Origin: Archaeoglobus sp. UBA234
GTDB lineage: Archaea; Halobacteriota; Archaeoglobi; Archaeoglobales; Archaeoglobaceae
Length of the DNA: 64,000 nucleotides
Assembly: GCA_002494625.1 (NCBI GenBank)
Contig: DACH01000002.1
Coordinates: 14,337 to 78,336, forward strand
Direction: 5' to 3'
Shown: one piece after another, positions 60,491-64,000 of the stretch
How positions within the stretch are numbered: position 1 is the stretch's first letter
How the letters are laid out: the number at the start of each line of letters is the position of its first letter
Notes under the pieces: generated by a model
What the model saw: the letters and a program-made list of their open reading frames with translations, nothing else
What the model was told of the DNA's origin: nothing
The model's database searches: none
Program-made: the position numbers and the translations under genes

Positions 60491-60709
60491 ATGGGCATGG
60501 AAATAAAGAAACTGGATAAACACGGAAGAATTGTTATACCTAAGGACTGGAGAAAGAAGCATGGAGACGAGGTTATAATTCTAGTTCTTGAAGATAGGGT
60601 AGAAATTCTCCCGAGAAAGGGCAACATAATGAGGTTTGTTAATAGTATCGAAGTGAATGAGCTTAAAGAGTGGGAGGAAATGAGAGAGGAGTTGTATGAG
60701 GTTCGTTGA
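60491..60709 (+). CDS. VapB antitoxin, AbrB type
   Basis: About 72 residues. The AbrB swapped-hairpin domain is MEIKKLDKHGRIVIPKDWRK with GDEVIILVLEDRVEILPRKG, followed by a helical toxin-binding tail (IEVNELKEWEEMREELYEV). A start at ATG 60497 is also possible. It overlaps the PIN toxin gene by 14 bp, as usual for vapBC. Confidence 0.85.
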   Translation: MGMEIKKLDKHGRIVIPKDWRKKHGDEVIILVLEDRVEILPRKGNIMRFVNSIEVNELKEWEEMREELYEVR

Positions 60710-61112
60710 TTCCAACATTCTGATTTATGCACTTCTCAAGCCAAAGATGGAACCTGATGGAAGGATTGCTGAGATGAAAAAGAGATCTCTTGAAATAATT
60801 AAAAGAATACAAGACGGGGAGAAAGTTGCAACGACTTTAATTCATCTCAGCGAAGTTGCAAATATAATTGCAAGCAGGAGTAGTGTAAAAGCCTCGGGTG
60901 AATTTATAAAGGAGTTTTTAAGTCTGAAAAATGTTGAGGTTGCTGAAGTTGGAGTAGAGGACTACCTGAAAGCTTCTCTGATAGCGATTGAGAAGGAAAT
61001 CGATGTAAACGATGCGTTGGCTTATTTGAAGATGAGAGAAATGGGAATAGCAGAGGTATATACCTTCGATAAACATTTCAGAAAGCTTGATGTGGTGATT
61101 GTGAGTGAGTGA
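60696..61112 (+). CDS. VapC-type PIN-domain toxin
   Basis: A 138-residue PIN ribonuclease with the acidic residues in place: MRFVDSNILIYAL (first Asp), HLSEVANII (Glu), IDVNDALAYLKM (Asp) and VYTFDKHFRKL (Asp). It likely cuts tRNA or rRNA and is held by the VapB just upstream. Its stop overlaps the next PIN gene's start. Confidence 0.88.
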   Translation: MRFVDSNILIYALLKPKMEPDGRIAEMKKRSLEIIKRIQDGEKVATTLIHLSEVANIIASRSSVKASGEFIKEFLSLKNVEVAEVGVEDYLKASLIAIEKEIDVNDALAYLKMREMGIAEVYTFDKHFRKLDVVIVSE

Positions 61113-62094
61113 GGTTAACATTAGTGTTGAGGAGATTCAAATTCTCCTGAACCTTGATGATGAAATTAGCGTGATGTATCCCCTATACAAGCATTTCGAT
61201 ATATTCAAGGCAACTCAGCGAGAAGATGGCTACAAACTCAAGATCATGCAAGGAGAGGCTGAATTTGATGAACAGCAAAATTATCACACTACCCAAGAGA
61301 TGCCCTCTTACAGCGATTTTCTTGAATGCCTGCTCTCCTCAGGTATCATCTGCTATGAGAACTTTGAGGAATTTGTAGAGGTGTTTAAGAGTTACGAAAA
61401 TCTCAGAAAAACTGTGCTTTTCTGCCCTGACACGAATGTCGTTTACCATCGCTTTCTCACCAACTCCAGAATAAAAAACATATTGCTCGTTGATACCATT
61501 AAGGAAGAAATAGAGGCATCTCTTAACTATAAGTATTCCCCTCAACAATTAGCAGAATTGAAGAAAGATGTGAAATACCAGCAGTTTCTGCTTGACGAAT
61601 TCATCAACAGAAGGATGAAGAAGTCGAGGCTTGCTTGCATTGCAATGGCAGAATACAGAGAACTAAGAAGGTATGCCATAGAGGTTGAAGGAGTAGAAAA
61701 ATCGACTAACGATAAAGAAGCAAACGATAGAATAATAGTCAAAACCCTTAGAAGATTCGAGAAGGAGAGATCTGCATTGTCAGTTCTCCTTACTGCAGAC
61801 AGACAGATGGCAGATTTGTGTGAGCTTGAAGGGATTGAGTATTTTCTCTTTGATTTTCCGCATGCAGTGGATGCTAAGGAATGCTCGTTTAAGGGAATGC
61901 TTAGCTTAATCTACAATCTTGCGATGGTCTTCGGTGTGGTAAGGCTTAACAGTGTGGTTGTGTTCGGGGAGTTTAGGGGAAAGAAGAGCATTGATGAGCT
62001 GAAGTTGAGATTTTTGGATGAGAAATTGTTTGAAAGATTTGAAAAGCACTTGAGAATCTGCAGGAGGCTGATGAAACTTGGAATCAAGCAGTAG
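61105..62094 (+). CDS. Large PIN-domain protein
   Basis: A 329-residue protein. A PIN core lies at about 105-260: VLFCPDTNVVYHRF (Asp), VDTIKEEIEASL (Glu), EANDRIIVKTLRRF (Asp) and LLTADRQMADLCEL (Asp). The N-terminal 100 residues and the C-terminal helical part are not familiar. Start is GTG 61105 (GTGAGTGA). It overlaps vapC by 8 bp and the next gene by 17 bp, so the four genes form one operon. It is unlike a simple VapC, and may be an RNase of the CARF pathway. Confidence 0.7.
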   Translation: MSEVNISVEEIQILLNLDDEISVMYPLYKHFDIFKATQREDGYKLKIMQGEAEFDEQQNYHTTQEMPSYSDFLECLLSSGIICYENFEEFVEVFKSYENLRKTVLFCPDTNVVYHRFLTNSRIKNILLVDTIKEEIEASLNYKYSPQQLAELKKDVKYQQFLLDEFINRRMKKSRLACIAMAEYRELRRYAIEVEGVEKSTNDKEANDRIIVKTLRRFEKERSALSVLLTADRQMADLCELEGIEYFLFDFPHAVDAKECSFKGMLSLIYNLAMVFGVVRLNSVVVFGEFRGKKSIDELKLRFLDEKLFERFEKHLRICRRLMKLGIKQ

Positions 62095-62731
62095 AGTATT
62101 CAAATTCTCTGCCAATAAACTTCAGCAGTTGCACATGAAAGCTGAGGATCTCTGGAGAGTTCCTGCAAAGCAGGGATGGCAGAAATCTCCTGTAAGTCCT
62201 ATGGATGTCCTGAAGTTGTTTAAGGGGATAAAAATTAAGGATGGTTTTGAGCTGATTGCTTACATCTTCAGAAAAGGTTTAAACGGGAATGGAGTTGTTT
62301 GGGCGGTTCCTGAAGGATACTTCCCAGAAGTTGATGAGTGTGAAAGGCTGGATGAATTCCTCAATCCACCAAAGCCCGATAATGCTATCTCTCCTATGCA
62401 TGTGATAGAAGGAGACGGCTCCCCAGAATCCTACATCCATACCTCAATCTTCATAAGGGAGATGTGGGAGTTCGGAGCTTTATGGCATGGTCTAAGCTGG
62501 GGGTTGCATGAGATAATCGACTATGAGCCTGAAGGATTTGAATGGCACGAGAAGGTGGATTTGGATTTACAGCCGAAAGTTATAATGGGTGAAAAAATTA
62601 AGGTGGAATTCTTTACTCTTTGCGAGTTTATTGAGAGAGCAGTTTACAGACACGAAGATATCTTTGAAGGCTATGTTTTCGATAGCAGAAGAGAACTGAT
62701 TGCAACGGGTGGTAGAGGTTATGTCCTCTGA
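62078..62731 (+). CDS. Unknown protein of the CARF/PIN operon
   Basis: A 217-residue protein, probable TTG start (an ATG at 62135 would shorten it by 19). It is rich in Trp and aromatic residues (VVWAVPEGYFPEVDE, IREMWEFGALWHGLSWGLHE). No family recognised. Its coupling with the PIN protein suggests a partner. The region with HTSIFIREMWEF and FEWHEKVDLDLQP may be a ligand-binding beta barrel, but this is a guess. Confidence 0.55.
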   Translation: MESSSRVFKFSANKLQQLHMKAEDLWRVPAKQGWQKSPVSPMDVLKLFKGIKIKDGFELIAYIFRKGLNGNGVVWAVPEGYFPEVDECERLDEFLNPPKPDNAISPMHVIEGDGSPESYIHTSIFIREMWEFGALWHGLSWGLHEIIDYEPEGFEWHEKVDLDLQPKVIMGEKIKVEFFTLCEFIERAVYRHEDIFEGYVFDSRRELIATGGRGYVL

Positions 62732-63410
62732 AGGAAAGGATATAGGTAAAATAAAAGCAGTAATTTTTGACATGGACAACACCCTTTTCGATTTTGTTGA
62801 GGCTAAAATCAAGGCATGTAAAGCTGTTGTCGAATATTTGGGGCTAAAAGATGAAAATGAACTATTGCGGTATTTCCTACGATTCAGACATGGGTTCGAA
62901 AGCAAGAAAAACATAGCGGATTATCTCAAAGACAAAGAGATTTACAGCGATGAGCTGTATGAGGATTGCTGCAGGATATACGATGAGGTCAAGATAGATA
63001 ATGTGAAGGTCTACAAAGGCATTTTTGATGTTCTTGAAGGGCTGAAAAAAGCAGGATTTAAGCTGGCAGTTGTTACCGATGCAGAAAACGGAGATGCGAT
63101 GCACAGGCTGCATAAAACAGGGCTGGTAGACTATTTTGATGTAATCATCTCAGCAGACATGACTGGCAAGAGAAAGCCAGACCCTGACTCCATAGCTCTT
63201 GCCCTCGAAAAGCTTGATGTTAAGCCAGAGGAGGCTGTAATTGTAGGGGACAGTTTGAGAAGAGATATCGAGGCAGGTAAAAAACTTGGCATGCTAACTG
63301 TGTATGCAGCCTACGGAGACAGAAATTTCTTTGAAAACAGAGATGGAGAGGCGGATTTTACTGCGAGGAGGCCTGAGGATATTTTGAGCTTTTTTGTCCT
63401 TTTGTCATAA
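62721..63410 (+). CDS. HAD-superfamily hydrolase
   Basis: About 229 residues. Motif I is VIFDMDNTLFDF with catalytic aspartates, motif II LAVVTDAENGDAM, motif III lysine in GKRKPDPDSIAL, motif IV VIVGDSLRRDIEAGKKLG. The cap is helical (subfamily I). It probably dephosphorylates a small metabolite or nucleotide. ATG 62721 follows GGTGG and overlaps the previous gene by 11 bp. Confidence 0.9.
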   Translation: MSSEGKDIGKIKAVIFDMDNTLFDFVEAKIKACKAVVEYLGLKDENELLRYFLRFRHGFESKKNIADYLKDKEIYSDELYEDCCRIYDEVKIDNVKVYKGIFDVLEGLKKAGFKLAVVTDAENGDAMHRLHKTGLVDYFDVIISADMTGKRKPDPDSIALALEKLDVKPEEAVIVGDSLRRDIEAGKKLGMLTVYAAYGDRNFFENRDGEADFTARRPEDILSFFVLLS

Positions 63411-63439
63411 TTAAACAAAAAATTTAGGTATTACTGTTT

Positions 63440-63790
63440 GTACCCCATATAAGGTATGGCAAGTCAGCAAAAACAGCACTGGAATATGATGCAAAATCCT
63501 TTTGTGAGTATGTTGATCTGCTGTAAGAATCCTTTGCGGAAAAAAATAACAAACCAATTTTAGTTCCCTTTGATCTCGATTTTCCGGTTAGTATGAGAGG
63601 AGAAATATTGTCCCATTATGCAAAAATGGGTTATACTAATATATGGGTGGATTTCAAAGGCAAAGGGTTCAACAACAAAAATACAATAAGAAAAATGAGA
63701 ACTTTCTGGAGATCTGCTAACAAACTCTTCGATGAAAATTCTAAAAACTTGATAGTCTATCAGACCAATCTTCGTAGACTCCCACGTGGA
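63440..63790 (+). pseudogene. Interrupted gene of unknown family
   Basis: An open plus frame reads VPHIRYGKSAKTALEYDAKS then a TAA at 63524, and continues as KPILVPFDLDFPVSMRGEIL, NIWVDFKGKGFNN and NTIRKMRTFWRSANKLFDEN to about 63780, where the homologous-looking part ends. The stop and the lost 3' end, near an IS200/IS605-type end, indicate decay. It has a promoter like the CARF genes (63413-63433). Family unknown. Confidence 0.5.
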
Positions 63791-63941
63791 GTTCTTGGCG
63801 ACATAAGATCACATACTAATACCAACCAATTGTCCTTATCCCTAGTTTACTCCGGCACCTCATTAACAACTCTTTTTGTCCTTGTTCCAAAACAAGCGAT
63901 TGTGCAGGCTGTAATCATGTTTATTCACTTTTGTGGGTGAA

Positions 63942-64000
63942 CTACTCAGCCCTCACGGACGGGGCTTCATGCTTCATCGAGAAGACTTGCCCCTCGATAA
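63942..64000 (-). CDS. TnpB-like 3' end of IS200/IS605-family element (partial)
   Basis: The minus frame reads IEGQVFSMKHEAPSVRAE and TAG at 63942-63944. C termini of this type (MKxEAP-like ending) followed by a GCCCCG hairpin and AGTTCAC are typical of TnpB and the right end of IS605-group elements; the hairpin arms are visible in GAAGCCCCGTCC and GTGAGGGC. The gene runs off the right edge. The element boundary is probably near 63937. Confidence 0.5.
   Translation of the reverse strand, partial: IEGQVFSMKHEAPSVRAE

Overview
This looks like a chromosomal window from a euryarchaeote, most likely of the order Archaeoglobales (inference; there is no rRNA in the window). Reasons: archaeal eS1 ribosomal protein, split aspartate carbamoyltransferase with a PyrI chain, archaeal GMP synthase subunit, FtsZ beside a short ribbon-helix-helix gene, RNA-free RNase P (HARP family), siroheme-decarboxylase haem genes, a siroheme sulfite/nitrite reductase with TusA/DsrE partners, TATA/BRE promoters with many leaderless starts, and two tRNA genes with introns at the canonical 37/38 site. 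Base composition is moderately AT-rich, with very AT-rich gaps.

Layout. 1-15 kb is mostly housekeeping: GMP synthase end, argD, an ADP-ribosylglycohydrolase, thioredoxin reductase, an 800-bp AT-rich gap, a sulfite reductase-TusA-DsrE operon, a thiamine-binding protein, a cdrS-like/ftsZ operon with a twin operator, gamma carbonic anhydrase, a decayed surface-protein gene, argJ and thiD. 15-24 kb is an acetate module: acetyl-CoA synthetase, the two-part sodium/solute symporter, two DUF294-type signalling proteins (one with a degraded nucleotidyltransferase site) and a DnaQ-like exonuclease. 24-30 kb holds haem synthesis from siroheme (dehydrogenase and a fused AhbB-AhbA decarboxylase), a Cas4-like nuclease, tRNA-Pro, a rubrerythrin, a PadR regulator and pyrBI. 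30-36 kb is an accessory stretch of small membrane or secreted proteins, a methyltransferase and a toxin-antitoxin remnant. 36-43 kb returns to core genes (hisS, HARP RNase P, eS1, sirtuin, MoeB, DUF362 ferredoxin protein) and ends at tRNA-Ser(UGA).

Two accessory systems stand out. (1) At 43.6-48.1 kb, next to tRNA-Ser, a CARF-wHTH regulator is divergent from a compact operon: a possible PD-(D/E)XK protein, an RmuC-like protein, an RNase J-like beta-CASP nuclease and a miniature FtsZ with only the GTPase half. It looks like an undescribed nucleotide-signal-linked defence or DNA-processing cassette. A second cluster at 59.9-63.4 kb (stand-alone CARF-like protein, VapBC, a large PIN protein, a novel protein, a HAD phosphatase) shares promoter sequence with it. 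(2) At 48.9-59.7 kb an IclR regulator and a BenE-type permease precede acylating acetaldehyde dehydrogenase, 4-hydroxy-2-oxovalerate aldolase, a ferredoxin/[2Fe-2S] protein, a LarA-like protein, a NadC-like protein lacking the usual quinolinate site, a MoaB/CinA-like protein, 2-oxopent-4-enoate hydratase, LarB and a broken LarC. This couples the lower part of a meta-cleavage pathway to nickel-pincer-cofactor genes, and I infer an oxygen-independent route from an imported organic acid to pyruvate and acetyl-CoA. The window ends in the 3' end of a TnpB-like gene.
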